Origin: Clostridium sp. UBA4108
GTDB taxonomy: Bacteria > Bacillota > Clostridia > Clostridiales > Clostridiaceae
Assembly: GCA_002381695.1 (NCBI GenBank)
Contig: DFXM01000020.1
Coordinates: 22,330-86,329, forward strand
Direction of reading: 5' to 3'
DNA length: 64,000 bases
Below are positions 1 through 8,577 of the stretch, piece after piece; the stretch's first letter is position 1, and each line of letters opens with the position of its first letter. Below the pieces are notes generated by a model. The model searched no databases, was not told where the DNA came from, and saw nothing but the letters and a program-made list of their open reading frames with translations. The position numbers were made by a program, and so were the translations under genes.

Positions 1-12
1 AAGAGAATTAGA

Positions 13-50
13 AAAAACTCTGTGCTTGAAAATTTAGCACAGAGTTTTTT
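13..50 (+). terminator. Rho-independent terminator of an upstream gene
   Basis: A perfect 13-bp stem (AAAAACTCTGTGC paired with GCACAGAGTTTTT) closes a 12-nt loop and runs into T-rich sequence. It ends transcription of a gene that lies outside the window on the left. Confidence 0.85.
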
Positions 51-131
51 TATTATATAGATATTTTGATACTAATATCTTATTAATATGAATAAACATA
101 GATATTGAAAGTATTAAAAAAAGGTGGGAAT

Positions 132-830
132 ATGAGAGGAAATAGAAAGTTATTAATTACATTAATAGTTATAATAATAGGTCTTGGAACTATATTTATG
201 AGTAATTTAAAGGACGTTATTAAGAATTATAATAATGATGGAATAAAAGTAATATTAATTGATCCAGGTCATGGTGGAATGGATGGTGGGGCTTCTTCAA
301 AAGATGGAACACCAGAAAAAAATATAAACCTAAATATATCTTTATTATTAGCAGACAAACTTAGAGATAAAGGATATAAAGTGTTTCTTACTAGGGATGA
401 AGATGTTGGACTGTATACAGATGCAAGTAAAACTGTGAGAGAGAAAAAGATTGAGGACTTAAATAAGAGAGTTCAACTAAAGAAGGAAAGTAATTGTGAT
501 ATATTCGTAAGTATACATTTAAATACATTTCCTCAAGAAAGCTGTAAAGGCGCACAGGTATGGTATTCAAATTGCATAGGGAGCCAAGAGTTAGCCAATA
601 TAGTCCAAGACACATTAAAAAATGATTTGGACCAATCCAATAATAGAAAAGCTAAGCCTGCAAATAATGATTATAAGGTTTTAAGAGGTAATGATACTAT
701 GCCAGGAATAATAGTTGAGTGCGGTTTTTTAACTAACTATAAAGAGGCTGAAAAATTAAAAAATGAAGAGTACCAAAAACGAATAGCAGAGAGTATAGGT
801 AAAGGTATTTCAATATATTTAGAAAATTAG
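132..830 (+). CDS. cwlD: N-acetylmuramoyl-L-alanine amidase CwlD-like (Amidase_3)
   Basis: Zinc-dependent cell-wall amidase of the Amidase_3 family. CwlD cleaves peptide side chains from muramic acid in the spore cortex pathway that yields muramic-delta-lactam. The 232-residue protein begins with a membrane anchor (about residues 6-23). It carries the zinc-binding histidine motif DPGHGG (about residues 44-49), the Glu of TPEKN, the second His in VSIHLN and the C-terminal catalytic Glu in IIVECGFLTN. ATG 132 is chosen because a GGTGGG ribosome site lies just upstream; an in-frame TTG at 105 has no such site. Length and single-domain layout fit CwlD better than the larger vegetative amidases. 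It stands alone between two terminators. Confidence 0.85.
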   Translation: MRGNRKLLITLIVIIIGLGTIFMSNLKDVIKNYNNDGIKVILIDPGHGGMDGGASSKDGTPEKNINLNISLLLADKLRDKGYKVFLTRDEDVGLYTDASKTVREKKIEDLNKRVQLKKESNCDIFVSIHLNTFPQESCKGAQVWYSNCIGSQELANIVQDTLKNDLDQSNNRKAKPANNDYKVLRGNDTMPGIIVECGFLTNYKEAEKLKNEEYQKRIAESIGKGISIYLEN

Positions 831-842
831 AGATATTTATAG

Positions 843-881
843 AAAAAAGTCTTTTTTTGATGAAAAAGGAGACTTTTTTTG
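843..881 (+). terminator. Terminator after cwlD
   Basis: AAAAAAGTCT pairs with AGACTTTTTTT around an A/T-rich inner hairpin, followed by a T run. It separates cwlD from the glutamate fermentation island. Confidence 0.75.
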
Positions 882-904
882 GTGTTTATAGCTGGTAAAT
901 CACG

Positions 905-933
905 TTGAAAACTATTATACCCTGTGATATTAT
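905..933 (+). promoter_or_regulatory. Sigma-A-type promoter of the gntR-glutamate mutase operon
   Basis: TTGAAA (905-910) and TATTAT (928-933) are separated by exactly 17 bp. The expected transcription start lies close to position 940, immediately ahead of the palindromic repeats at 942-973. Confidence 0.6.
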
Positions 934-941
934 AAATGAGG

Positions 942-973
942 ATTGGATTAATCCATTAATCCATTGATCCAAA
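942..973 (+). promoter_or_regulatory. Candidate GntR operator: overlapping palindrome and half-site repeats
   Basis: A perfect 12-bp palindrome TGGATTAATCCA (944-955) is followed by further ATCCA-type half sites (TTAATCCA, TTGATCCA), giving three similarly spaced copies. They sit at the predicted transcription start and just before the GntR gene, where an autoregulatory repressor site would be expected. Binding by this GntR protein is inferred. Confidence 0.5.
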
Positions 974-1003
974 GGTTAAATGTCTTTTATAGGGGGTGAG
1001 TGT

Positions 1004-1975
1004 TTGAATATTAATTTAAATAGAAATAGTGGAATACCAATATACATACAAGTGAAAAAACAGATGTTGCAGTTAATAAAGAATGGCACCCTCAAAGTTG
1101 GAATGAAAATACCTACTGAAAGAGAGTTATCTCAGGAGTTAGGAGTAAGTAGGAATACCATTAGTGCAGCTTATAATGAGCTAGAATCAAAAGGTGTATT
1201 AAAATCTATCAGAGGAAAAGGAACTTTTATAGCTGAGGATATTGAGTCTTGGAAGAATGAAGATAGCAATAATAAGATAAAAAAGTTTGTAGATTTAGCT
1301 TTTGAGGAAGCATTAGAGTATGGATTAGAGCCAGAGGATTTTTTAGAATTGGTAACAAATAGAGTACAAGAAAAGACAGAAATGATGGGAAGATTAACTG
1401 CTATATTTATAGAGTGTAACATAGAACAATCTATAATGTTCAGTAATCAATTAAAGCAAATGACGAATATGGATACAATACCGCTTACAATAGATGATCT
1501 TAAAAAGATGGATGATGATACAAGAGACAAGCTAAATAATAGCCAAGTAGTAGTAGCACCATTTAATCATGTAAATGATATCAATAATCTTTTAATTGGA
1601 TGGAATAAAGAAGTATTAGGAGTTTCAATAAATCTTAATTTAGAGTTAATTGTAAAAATTGCTAGACATCCATATAATACTAAGTTTTTATTTGTTTGCT
1701 TATCTGAAGAATTTATGTTTAAGACTAAAGCTATGTTAGAAAAGTCAGGACTTGGAGATCTATCAGTTGAATATTTTTACCACACTGATGAAAATGATTT
1801 GAAAAATGCTATATATAATGCGGATGTCTTAATAGCAACTCCAGCAAGAGAAAAAGAAGTTTATAATTTAAATAAGTATAATAAAGAAGTTATAAAATAT
1901 TCTAATATTTTAGATATGGGTTCCGTAAAAGCATTAAAATCCAAAATATTAGAATTTAAATACCAAAAAAATTAG
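1004..1975 (+). CDS. GntR-family transcriptional regulator of the glutamate mutase operon
   Basis: The 323-residue protein has an N-terminal GntR winged helix-turn-helix (about residues 10-75, with TERELSQELGVSRNTISAAY as the recognition helix region) and the usual wing ending in GKGTF. The C-terminal 240 residues do not look like a standard FadR or UTRA effector domain and I do not recognise them. The start is taken as TTG 1004, behind an AGGGGGTG ribosome site; an ATG at 980 in the same frame lacks one. It is the first gene of the operon, 27 bp before the mutase small subunit. It probably senses glutamate or a pathway intermediate and controls its own operon through the palindromes at 942-973 (inference). 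Confidence 0.8.
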   Translation: MNINLNRNSGIPIYIQVKKQMLQLIKNGTLKVGMKIPTERELSQELGVSRNTISAAYNELESKGVLKSIRGKGTFIAEDIESWKNEDSNNKIKKFVDLAFEEALEYGLEPEDFLELVTNRVQEKTEMMGRLTAIFIECNIEQSIMFSNQLKQMTNMDTIPLTIDDLKKMDDDTRDKLNNSQVVVAPFNHVNDINNLLIGWNKEVLGVSINLNLELIVKIARHPYNTKFLFVCLSEEFMFKTKAMLEKSGLGDLSVEYFYHTDENDLKNAIYNADVLIATPAREKEVYNLNKYNKEVIKYSNILDMGSVKALKSKILEFKYQKN

Positions 1976-2002
1976 CTAATTAATTTTGGGAGGATTAAAA
2001 AA

Positions 2003-2416
2003 ATGAAAAAGAAGACATTAGTTCTTGGAGTAATTGGATCAGATTGTCATGCAGTTGGGAACAAAATACTAGATTATGCATTAACAGAGGCAGGCTTTAA
2101 TGTAATCAATATTGGGGTTTTATCACCACAAGAAGATTTCATAAATGCTGCTGTAGAAACTAATGCGGATGTAATTTTGGTTTCTTCACTATATGGACAT
2201 GGAGAAATAGACTGTAGAGGACTTAGAGAAAAATGTGATGAAGCTGGATTAAAAGGTATTTTACTTTATGTAGGAGGAAATATAGTTGTAGGAAAACAAG
2301 ATTGGAACGAAGTTCATCAAAGATTTAAAACCATGGGATTTGACAGGGTTTATCCACCAGGAACTTCTTTAGATACTACAATACATGATTTAGAAGAAGA
2401 CTTAAAAATAGATTAA
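2003..2416 (+). CDS. glmS: Glutamate mutase sigma (small, B12-binding) subunit
   Basis: Cobalamin-binding subunit of glutamate mutase (methylaspartate mutase, EC 5.4.99.1), which with the epsilon subunit converts L-glutamate to (2S,3S)-3-methylaspartate. At 137 residues it matches the length of clostridial MutS/GlmS. It contains the base-off/His-on cobalamin signature DxHxxG as GSDCHAVG (about residues 12-19), the VSSL loop and the GGN motif near residue 90. It is followed 21 bp later by the reactivase and then the epsilon subunit, the usual order in clostridia. This gene must not be confused with glucosamine synthase glmS at 36.9 kb, which shares the symbol. Confidence 0.95.
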   Translation: MKKKTLVLGVIGSDCHAVGNKILDYALTEAGFNVINIGVLSPQEDFINAAVETNADVILVSSLYGHGEIDCRGLREKCDEAGLKGILLYVGGNIVVGKQDWNEVHQRFKTMGFDRVYPPGTSLDTTIHDLEEDLKID

Positions 2417-2437
2417 TAGACAAGTGGAGTGATAGAG

Positions 2438-3832
2438 GTGGATGCTTATTTACTTTTAGATTTTGGTAGTACTTATACAAAATTGACAGCTATAGATATA
2501 GAAAATGAAGAGATATTAGCTACAGCTAAGGATATAACTACTATAGAAGATGACATTATGACAGGTTTTAATAGGGCCTATGAAAATCTCATGAGTCAGT
2601 TAAAAGATAAAGATGTTAATTTTACAAAGAAATTGGCTTGTTCATCAGCGGCTGGTGGCTTAAAAATGATTGCTATAGGACTTGTACCTGAACTTACTGC
2701 AGAAGCAGCAAAAAGAGCAGCATTAGGCGCAGGTGCTAGAGTATTAAAGGTTTATAGCTACGAGCTAACTAAAGATGAGATAGAAGAGATTAAAAATTCA
2801 AACTTAGATATTATATTACTAGCAGGTGGAACTAACGGCGGAAATAAACAATGTATTTTACATAATGCTAATATGATTATTGAAGGCGAAATTAAAGTTC
2901 CAATAGTGGTGGCTGGTAACAAAGGTGCCAATGATGAGATAAGAAAACTTTTCACAGATGCAGGATTATACTTTAGTATAACAGAAAATGTTATGCCAAC
3001 TTTAAATACTTTAAATGTTGAGCCTGCTAGAGAAGAGATAAGAAAGGTTTTCATGGATAAGATTACGGATGCAAAAGGTCTTTCAAATGCTGAAAACTTC
3101 ATAAATGGAATATTGATGCCAACTCCAGCAGCAGTTCTAAAAGCTGCAAGAGTACTAGGAGAAGGTAGTGATGAAGAAGAAGGATTAGGCGATTTAGTAA
3201 TAGTAGATATAGGGGGAGCCACAACAGATGTACATTCTATAGCATATGGAGAACCAACAAAACCTGGAGTTAATATGAAGGGGTTGGAGGAACCATTTGC
3301 AAAGAGAACTGTTGAGGGTGATCTTGGAATGAGATATTCGGCAGTATCGCTTTGGGAGGCTGCAGGATCAAGAAAAATGAGATACTATCTAAATGATAAA
3401 GAAAGAAATGTTAATATAGAGGGAAAATGTAAATATAGAAATGAGAATATTAAGATAATTCCATCAGACAAAGAAGAAATAGAATTTGATGAAGCTATGG
3501 CAAAGGTTGCTACGGAGTTATCAATGGAAAGACACTGTGGGACTATAGAAAGTGTATATACTCCTATGGGAGTTGTTTATAATCAACTAGGCAAAGATTT
3601 AATGGAAGTTAAATATATGATAGGTACTGGAGGAGTGTTAGTGCATAGTAATAATCCAGGAAGTATATTAGAGGCAGGGATCTTTAATAGTGAAAATCCA
3701 GTATCATTAAAACCAACAAAACCAAAATATTTATTAGATAAAACTTATATATTATCAGCCATGGGATTATTAGCTTATGACTATCCAGATAAGGCTGTAA
3801 GAATTATGAAAAAATATTTAGTGGAAGTGTAA
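2438..3832 (+). CDS. glmL: Glutamate mutase reactivating protein GlmL (MutL)
   Basis: Actin-like ATPase fold protein encoded between the two mutase subunits. It is thought to act as a chaperone that exchanges damaged cobalamin on the mutase. The 464-residue sequence shows the phosphate-1 motif LLDFGSTYTK at the N-terminus, LLAGGTNGG in the middle and the second phosphate motif VIVDIGGATTD near residue 260. GTG 2438 is preferred because GTGGAG lies 8 nt upstream; the GTG at 2429 overlaps that ribosome site and would add three residues. It is unrelated to the mismatch-repair protein also called MutL. Confidence 0.9.
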   Translation: MDAYLLLDFGSTYTKLTAIDIENEEILATAKDITTIEDDIMTGFNRAYENLMSQLKDKDVNFTKKLACSSAAGGLKMIAIGLVPELTAEAAKRAALGAGARVLKVYSYELTKDEIEEIKNSNLDIILLAGGTNGGNKQCILHNANMIIEGEIKVPIVVAGNKGANDEIRKLFTDAGLYFSITENVMPTLNTLNVEPAREEIRKVFMDKITDAKGLSNAENFINGILMPTPAAVLKAARVLGEGSDEEEGLGDLVIVDIGGATTDVHSIAYGEPTKPGVNMKGLEEPFAKRTVEGDLGMRYSAVSLWEAAGSRKMRYYLNDKERNVNIEGKCKYRNENIKIIPSDKEEIEFDEAMAKVATELSMERHCGTIESVYTPMGVVYNQLGKDLMEVKYMIGTGGVLVHSNNPGSILEAGIFNSENPVSLKPTKPKYLLDKTYILSAMGLLAYDYPDKAVRIMKKYLVEV

Positions 3833-3852
3833 ATCACTAGGAGGTAAATAGA

Positions 3853-5304
3853 GTGGAACTTAAAAACAAGAAATGGACTGAAGAAGAGTTTTTTAAGGTA
3901 AGAGAAGAGGTTTTAGCACAATGGCCTACAGGTAATGAGGTGAACTTACAGGAGGCTATAGATTACAACAAAAACATTCCAGATCATAAGAATTTTGCTA
4001 AAAAGTTAGTTGCAGCAAAGGAAGCTGGAATAACACTAGCACAACCAAGAGCAGGAGTTGCACTAATAGATAAACATATTGAGTTACTAAACTTTCTAGA
4101 TAAAGAAGGTGGAGCTGATTTATTACCATCAACAATAGATAGTTATACAAGACAAAATAGATATGAAGAATGTGAGATTGGTATAAAGGAAAGCATAGGT
4201 GCAGGCAGATCACTTCTTAATGGATTTCCAGGGGTTAACCACGGAGTAAAGGGCTGTAAGCGAGTACTAGAAGCTGTTAATTTACCATTGGAGTCAAGAC
4301 ATGGTACTCCAGATGGAAGATTATTAGCAGAGATAACTCATGCATCTGGATGGACTTCAAATGAGGGCGGTGGTATTTCATATAATATACCATACGCTAA
4401 AAATGTTACTTTAGAGAAAACAATACGTGATTGGCAATATTGTGATAGATTAGTTGGCTATTATGAAGAACAAGGAATATCAATTAATAGAGAACCATTC
4501 GGACCATTAACAGGTACTTTAGTTCCACCAAGTATCTCAAATTCAGTAGCGATAATAGAAGCATTACTTGCAGCTGAACAAGGAGTTAAGAATATAACAG
4601 TTGGATATGGACAATGTGGTAATTTAGTTCAAGACGTTGCTGCAATAAGAGCTTTAGAGGAGCAATGTAGTGATTATTTAAGAGCTTATGGTTATTCAGA
4701 TGTTTATTTAACAACAGTATTCCATCAATGGATGGGTGGGTTCCCAGCTGATGAAGCTAAAGCTTTTGGAGTTATATCCACAGGAGCTGCAGCAGCAGCA
4801 TTAGCAGGAGCTACTAAGGTTATAGTTAAAACTCCACATGAGGCCATAGGTATACCAACAAAAGAAGCAAATGCTCAAGGTATAAAAGCTACAAAAATGA
4901 CACTAAATTTACTAAGAGGACAAAAGATGCATATGTCAGATGAGCTAAGAACTGAAATTACAATAATTAAAGCAGAGACAAGATGCATAATAGATAAATT
5001 ATATGAAGTAGGAAAAGGCGATTTAGCTGTGGGAACAGTTAAGGGCTTCGAAATGGGACTTATAGATGTTCCGTTTGCACCAAGCAAATATAATGCTGGA
5101 AAAATGATGCCTGCAAGAGATAATAATGGTGCAGTAAGATACTTGAAATTTGGTAACTTACCATTTAATGCAGAGTTGAAAGCATTTAATATGAAGAAAA
5201 TGGAAGAAAGAGGAAAATATGAAGGCCGTGAAGTTAGCTTCCAAATGACCGTAGATGATATATTTGCAGTTGGTAAAGGAAAGCTAGTAGGAAGACCTGA
5301 GTAA
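3853..5304 (+). CDS. glmE: Glutamate mutase epsilon (catalytic) subunit
   Basis: Large TIM-barrel subunit of glutamate mutase, which holds substrate and the 5'-deoxyadenosyl radical chemistry. Its 483 residues equal the length known for the clostridial enzyme. Recognisable glycine/arginine-rich segments include QPRAGVALI and the conserved SRHGTPDGR motif near residue 150. It starts at GTG 3853 behind a strong AGGAGG site. It lies 20 bp after glmL and 43 bp before methylaspartate ammonia-lyase, so the first steps of the pathway are co-transcribed. Confidence 0.95.
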   Translation: MELKNKKWTEEEFFKVREEVLAQWPTGNEVNLQEAIDYNKNIPDHKNFAKKLVAAKEAGITLAQPRAGVALIDKHIELLNFLDKEGGADLLPSTIDSYTRQNRYEECEIGIKESIGAGRSLLNGFPGVNHGVKGCKRVLEAVNLPLESRHGTPDGRLLAEITHASGWTSNEGGGISYNIPYAKNVTLEKTIRDWQYCDRLVGYYEEQGISINREPFGPLTGTLVPPSISNSVAIIEALLAAEQGVKNITVGYGQCGNLVQDVAAIRALEEQCSDYLRAYGYSDVYLTTVFHQWMGGFPADEAKAFGVISTGAAAAALAGATKVIVKTPHEAIGIPTKEANAQGIKATKMTLNLLRGQKMHMSDELRTEITIIKAETRCIIDKLYEVGKGDLAVGTVKGFEMGLIDVPFAPSKYNAGKMMPARDNNGAVRYLKFGNLPFNAELKAFNMKKMEERGKYEGREVSFQMTVDDIFAVGKGKLVGRPE

Positions 5305-5347
5305 GAAGATACTTTTGAAAAAAATAAGAAAGCAAGGTGTATTAAGA

Positions 5348-6592
5348 ATGAAAATTATTGATGTGGTATGTTCAGCAGGAAGAACAGGTTTTTACTTTGA
5401 TGATCAGAGAGCAATAAAAAAAGGCGCAGGTCATGATGGTTTTACATATGTAGGAGAACCAGTTACAGAAGGATTTACAGCTGTAAGACAAGCAGGAGAA
5501 TCTATATCTGTAATGTTAGTTCTTGAAGATGGTCAAGTAGCTGTTGGAGATTGTGCAGCAGTTCAATATTCAGGAGCAGGTGGAAGAGATCCATTATTCT
5601 TAGCAAAAGATTTTATACCTGTTATAGAAAATGAAATTGCTCCAAAACTTATAGGAAGAGAACTAAATAATTTTAAAACTTTAGCAGAAGAGTTCGATAA
5701 GATGACTGTGAATGGAAAAAGACTTCATACAGCTATTAGATATGGAGTAACTCAAGCTATATTAGATGGAGTTGCTAAAGCTAAAAAAGTAACTATGGCT
5801 GAAGTTGTTAAAGAAGAATATAATACAGGAGTAGAAATTAAAAGAATTCCTATATTTACACAATCAGGCGATGACAGATATGATAATGCTGATAAAATGA
5901 TAATCAAAGGTGCTGATGTAATGCCACACGCACTAATAAATCATGTTACTGATAAACTTGGTAATAATGGGGAAAAACTAAGACAGTATGTTAAATGGTT
6001 AAGTGATAGAGTACTTCAACTTAGAACTAGTGAAGACTATAACCCTATATTTCACATAGATGTTTATGGAACTATAGGAATTGCATTTAATTACGATACA
6101 AAGGCAATGGCAGACTATATTAAAACTTTAGAAGAAGCAGCTAAACCATTCAAATTAAGAATTGAAGGACCAATGGATGTTGAGCATAGAGAAAAACAAA
6201 TGGAAGCATTAAGAGATTTGACAGCTGAGCTTGACAATAGAGGAATAAATGTTGAATTAGTTGCAGACGAATGGTGCAACACTTATGATGATGTTGCATT
6301 CTTTGCTGATAATAAATCAGGTCATATGCTTCAAATAAAAACTCCAGACCTTGGAGGAGTAAACAATATAATTGAAGCTATATTATATTGTAAGAGAAAA
6401 GGTGTAGGCGCTTATTGCGGAGGAACATGTAACGAAACAAATAGATCTGCAGAGGTATGCACAAATATAGCTATAGCTTGTGGAGCTGATCAATGCTTAG
6501 CAAAACCAGGAATGGGTGTTGATGAAGGTTACATGATAGTAAATAATGAAATGAATAGGGTAATTGCCTTAGTAAATAGAAGAAATAAATAA
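5348..6592 (+). CDS. mal: Methylaspartate ammonia-lyase
   Basis: Enolase-superfamily lyase (EC 4.3.1.2) that removes ammonia from (2S,3S)-3-methylaspartate to give mesaconate. The 414-residue product closely follows the clostridial enzyme. From ATG 5348 the base lysine of MLQIKTPDLGG falls exactly at residue 331, the known catalytic Lys331 of the C. tetanomorphum enzyme, which supports this start. AGGTG upstream is the ribosome site; an in-frame TTG at 5315 would add 11 residues. The metal-binding region around GPMDVEH and LVADEW is intact. It is the last gene before a terminator, so the operon runs from gntR to mal. Confidence 0.95.
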   Translation: MKIIDVVCSAGRTGFYFDDQRAIKKGAGHDGFTYVGEPVTEGFTAVRQAGESISVMLVLEDGQVAVGDCAAVQYSGAGGRDPLFLAKDFIPVIENEIAPKLIGRELNNFKTLAEEFDKMTVNGKRLHTAIRYGVTQAILDGVAKAKKVTMAEVVKEEYNTGVEIKRIPIFTQSGDDRYDNADKMIIKGADVMPHALINHVTDKLGNNGEKLRQYVKWLSDRVLQLRTSEDYNPIFHIDVYGTIGIAFNYDTKAMADYIKTLEEAAKPFKLRIEGPMDVEHREKQMEALRDLTAELDNRGINVELVADEWCNTYDDVAFFADNKSGHMLQIKTPDLGGVNNIIEAILYCKRKGVGAYCGGTCNETNRSAEVCTNIAIACGADQCLAKPGMGVDEGYMIVNNEMNRVIALVNRRNK

Positions 6593-6607
6593 TACACTAA
6601 ATATATT

Positions 6608-6640
6608 AAAAAGGCGGTTTAATTAAACTGCCTTTTTATA
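6608..6640 (+). terminator. Terminator after mal
   Basis: AAAAAGGCGGTTT pairs with AAACTGCCTTTTT across a 4-nt AATT loop, with one G-T wobble, and ends in a T run. It closes the gntR-glmS-glmL-glmE-mal operon. Confidence 0.85.
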
Positions 6641-6722
6641 TTTAATATTTCCTTAATAATAAATCACTTTGCAATAAAGAATTAAACATATCAAGTGAAA
6701 AATGGAATTAATATTTTTAGCA

Positions 6723-6751
6723 TTTACATTGCTGTAAAATGGGGTAATAAT
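6723..6751 (+). promoter_or_regulatory. Promoter of the hydratase-lyase operon
   Basis: TTTACA (6723-6728) and AATAAT (6746-6751) are spaced by 17 bp. The -35 box is one arm of a short inverted repeat, TTTACA-TTGC-TGTAAA (6723-6738), which may be a control site. The expected transcript covers the mesaconase and lyase genes. Confidence 0.45.
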
Positions 6752-6813
6752 ATTATTAAGTAAAATAAATTAGGAAAAGTTAAGAATTAAAATATGAAAG
6801 GGGTATAGTTAAT

Positions 6814-7656
6814 ATGAGAGAAATTCAAGTGTCAAAGATCACAGATACAATAAAGAAACTATGTATAGATGCTAACTACTATTTAGGTAGCGATATTAAG
6901 AATAGATTAGTTAATGCTAAGAAAAATGAGGATTGGACCATAGCTCAAGGAATATTAGATAAAATTATAGTTAATGCAGATATAGCTAAGAATGAAGATA
7001 TGCCAATGTGTCAAGATACAGGGGTTGCTTGTGTATTTTTAGAAATAGGTCAAGATGTTCACATAGTTGGTGGAAATTTAGAAGAGGCTATAAATGAAGG
7101 AGTAAGAAGAGGTTATGAAGAAGGTTATTTAAGGAAATCAGTGGTTAAAGACCCTCTAGATAGAGTTAATACAAAAGATAATACACCGGCTATGATATAT
7201 TATGATATGGTTTCAGGAGACAAATTAAAGATTACAGTAGCGCCTAAAGGCTTTGGATCGGAAAACATGAGCCAATTAAAAATGTTAAAGCCTTCTGATG
7301 GAATAAATGGAGTAAAGGACTTTGTATTAAAGGTTGTTAAAGAGGCTGGGCCTAATCCATGTCCACCTATAATTGTTGGAGTAGGAATTGGTGGTACCTT
7401 TGATAAGGCTGCGACTATTGCAAAAAAATCATTAATTAGGTCTATAGATATTAGGAACTCTAATGAATTCTATGCCAAATTAGAAGAGGAATTGCTTGAT
7501 GAAATAAATAAATTAGGTATAGGACCTCAAGGCTTCGGTGGAAGAACTACAGCTCTTGCAGTAAATATCGAAACATACCCAACTCATATTGCAGGATTAC
7601 CTGTAGCTGTTAATATCAATTGTCATGCTACAAGACATGCCGAAGCAGAATTATAA
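6814..7656 (+). CDS. Mesaconase / fumarase-type hydratase, alpha subunit
   Basis: Iron-sulfur hydro-lyase large subunit of the class I fumarase/tartrate dehydratase family (280 residues). Candidate [4Fe-4S] ligands are in MCQDTG, NPCPP and NCHATRH, with the conserved GPQGFGGRTTAL segment near the end. Similar two-gene enzymes act on fumarate, L-tartrate or mesaconate. Here it lies between methylaspartate ammonia-lyase and the citramalate-type lyase, so hydration of mesaconate to (S)-citramalate is the best assignment; this is a context inference, because sequence alone does not separate the substrates. The purified clostridial mesaconase is also a two-subunit iron-sulfur enzyme. ATG 6814 follows a GAAAGGGG site. 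Confidence 0.75.
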   Translation: MREIQVSKITDTIKKLCIDANYYLGSDIKNRLVNAKKNEDWTIAQGILDKIIVNADIAKNEDMPMCQDTGVACVFLEIGQDVHIVGGNLEEAINEGVRRGYEEGYLRKSVVKDPLDRVNTKDNTPAMIYYDMVSGDKLKITVAPKGFGSENMSQLKMLKPSDGINGVKDFVLKVVKEAGPNPCPPIIVGVGIGGTFDKAATIAKKSLIRSIDIRNSNEFYAKLEEELLDEINKLGIGPQGFGGRTTALAVNIETYPTHIAGLPVAVNINCHATRHAEAEL

Positions 7657-7673
7657 TTAAGGGGGAATAGGTT

Positions 7674-8231
7674 ATGGAAAAGAGAATAACTACACCGCTT
7701 ACAGAGGAAAAAGTAAAAAGCTTAAATGCTGGAGATAGTGTATTATTAACTGGAACTATATATACAGCTAGAGATGCGGCACATAAAAGATTAGTAGATC
7801 TGATAGAAAAGGGAGAAGAACTTCCTATAGATGTAAAGGATAGTGTTATATATTATGTTGGACCTACACCAGCAAAAGAAGGGATGGCAATAGGATCAGC
7901 AGGACCAACTACTAGTTATAGAATGGATGCCTATACTCCCCAGCTTTTAGAAAAAGGTTTAAAGGGTATGATAGGAAAAGGATTAAGAAGTAGTGAAGTA
8001 GTAGAATCTATGAAGAAAAACACTGCTGTATATTTTGCAGCTATAGGTGGAGCTGCTGCACTAATAGGAAAATGTGTAAAGAAAGCTGAAATAGTAACAT
8101 ATGAAGATTTAGGAGCAGAGGCTATAAGAAAACTAGAAGTTGAAGATTTACCAATAGTTGTAGTTATTGATAGCGAAGGAAATAATCTTTATGAACTAGG
8201 AAGAGAAGCTTATTTAGGACAGAATAAATAA
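7674..8231 (+). CDS. Mesaconase / fumarase-type hydratase, beta subunit
   Basis: C-terminal (swivelling) partner of the preceding alpha subunit, 185 residues. It contains the family segments TGTIYTARDAAH, YYVGPTPA, GPTTSYRMD and GKGLRSSEV. The lone K-G-L-R-S motif and the Thr/Ser cluster after it belong to the active-site half contributed by the small subunit. It starts 17 bp after the alpha gene behind AAGGGGGAA. As for alpha, mesaconate is inferred as the substrate from the neighbours. Confidence 0.75.
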   Translation: MEKRITTPLTEEKVKSLNAGDSVLLTGTIYTARDAAHKRLVDLIEKGEELPIDVKDSVIYYVGPTPAKEGMAIGSAGPTTSYRMDAYTPQLLEKGLKGMIGKGLRSSEVVESMKKNTAVYFAAIGGAAALIGKCVKKAEIVTYEDLGAEAIRKLEVEDLPIVVVIDSEGNNLYELGREAYLGQNK

Positions 8232-8302
8232 AATACATTAGACAATGTAGCTAGGTATTTTTAAATGCACCTAAATGAAAAGTAAGTATAGAGGTGATAT
8301 AA

Positions 8303-8566
8303 ATGGAAATAAATAAGATTTCAAAGGCTGGAACTATGGAATCAAATGATATATATATAGTAATTATGCCCAATGAAGTAGGGGGCATAAAATTAGAGCT
8401 TGAGAGCATTGTTATGAAACAATTTGAAGAAGATATTGAAAGAGTTATTATTACAACATTAGAAGAACTTGGAGTTAAGAATGCTATAATAAAAGCGCAA
8501 GATAAGGGAGCTCTTGATTATACAATTAAAGCAAGAGTAGAAACAGCAGTTAAGAGAGCAAACTAG
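8303..8566 (+). CDS. citD: Citramalate/citrate lyase acyl carrier protein CitD
   Basis: Gamma (acyl carrier) subunit of the citrate lyase family, 87 residues. The prosthetic group 2'-(5''-phosphoribosyl)-3'-dephospho-CoA is attached to a serine in the N-terminal motif; here it is Ser14 in AGTMESND, the position used in known CitD proteins. In this island the complex most likely cleaves (S)-citramalate to acetate and pyruvate rather than citrate. It is separated from citE by 11 bp. Confidence 0.9.
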   Translation: MEINKISKAGTMESNDIYIVIMPNEVGGIKLELESIVMKQFEEDIERVIITTLEELGVKNAIIKAQDKGALDYTIKARVETAVKRAN

Positions 8567-8577
8567 GAGGGGTTAGT

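Noticed and set aside
6814..8231. Plain fumarase assignment for the two-subunit hydratase
   Set aside because: Sequence allows it, but the operon places it between mesaconate production and citramalate cleavage, so mesaconase is the better call. Kept as a stated alternative.
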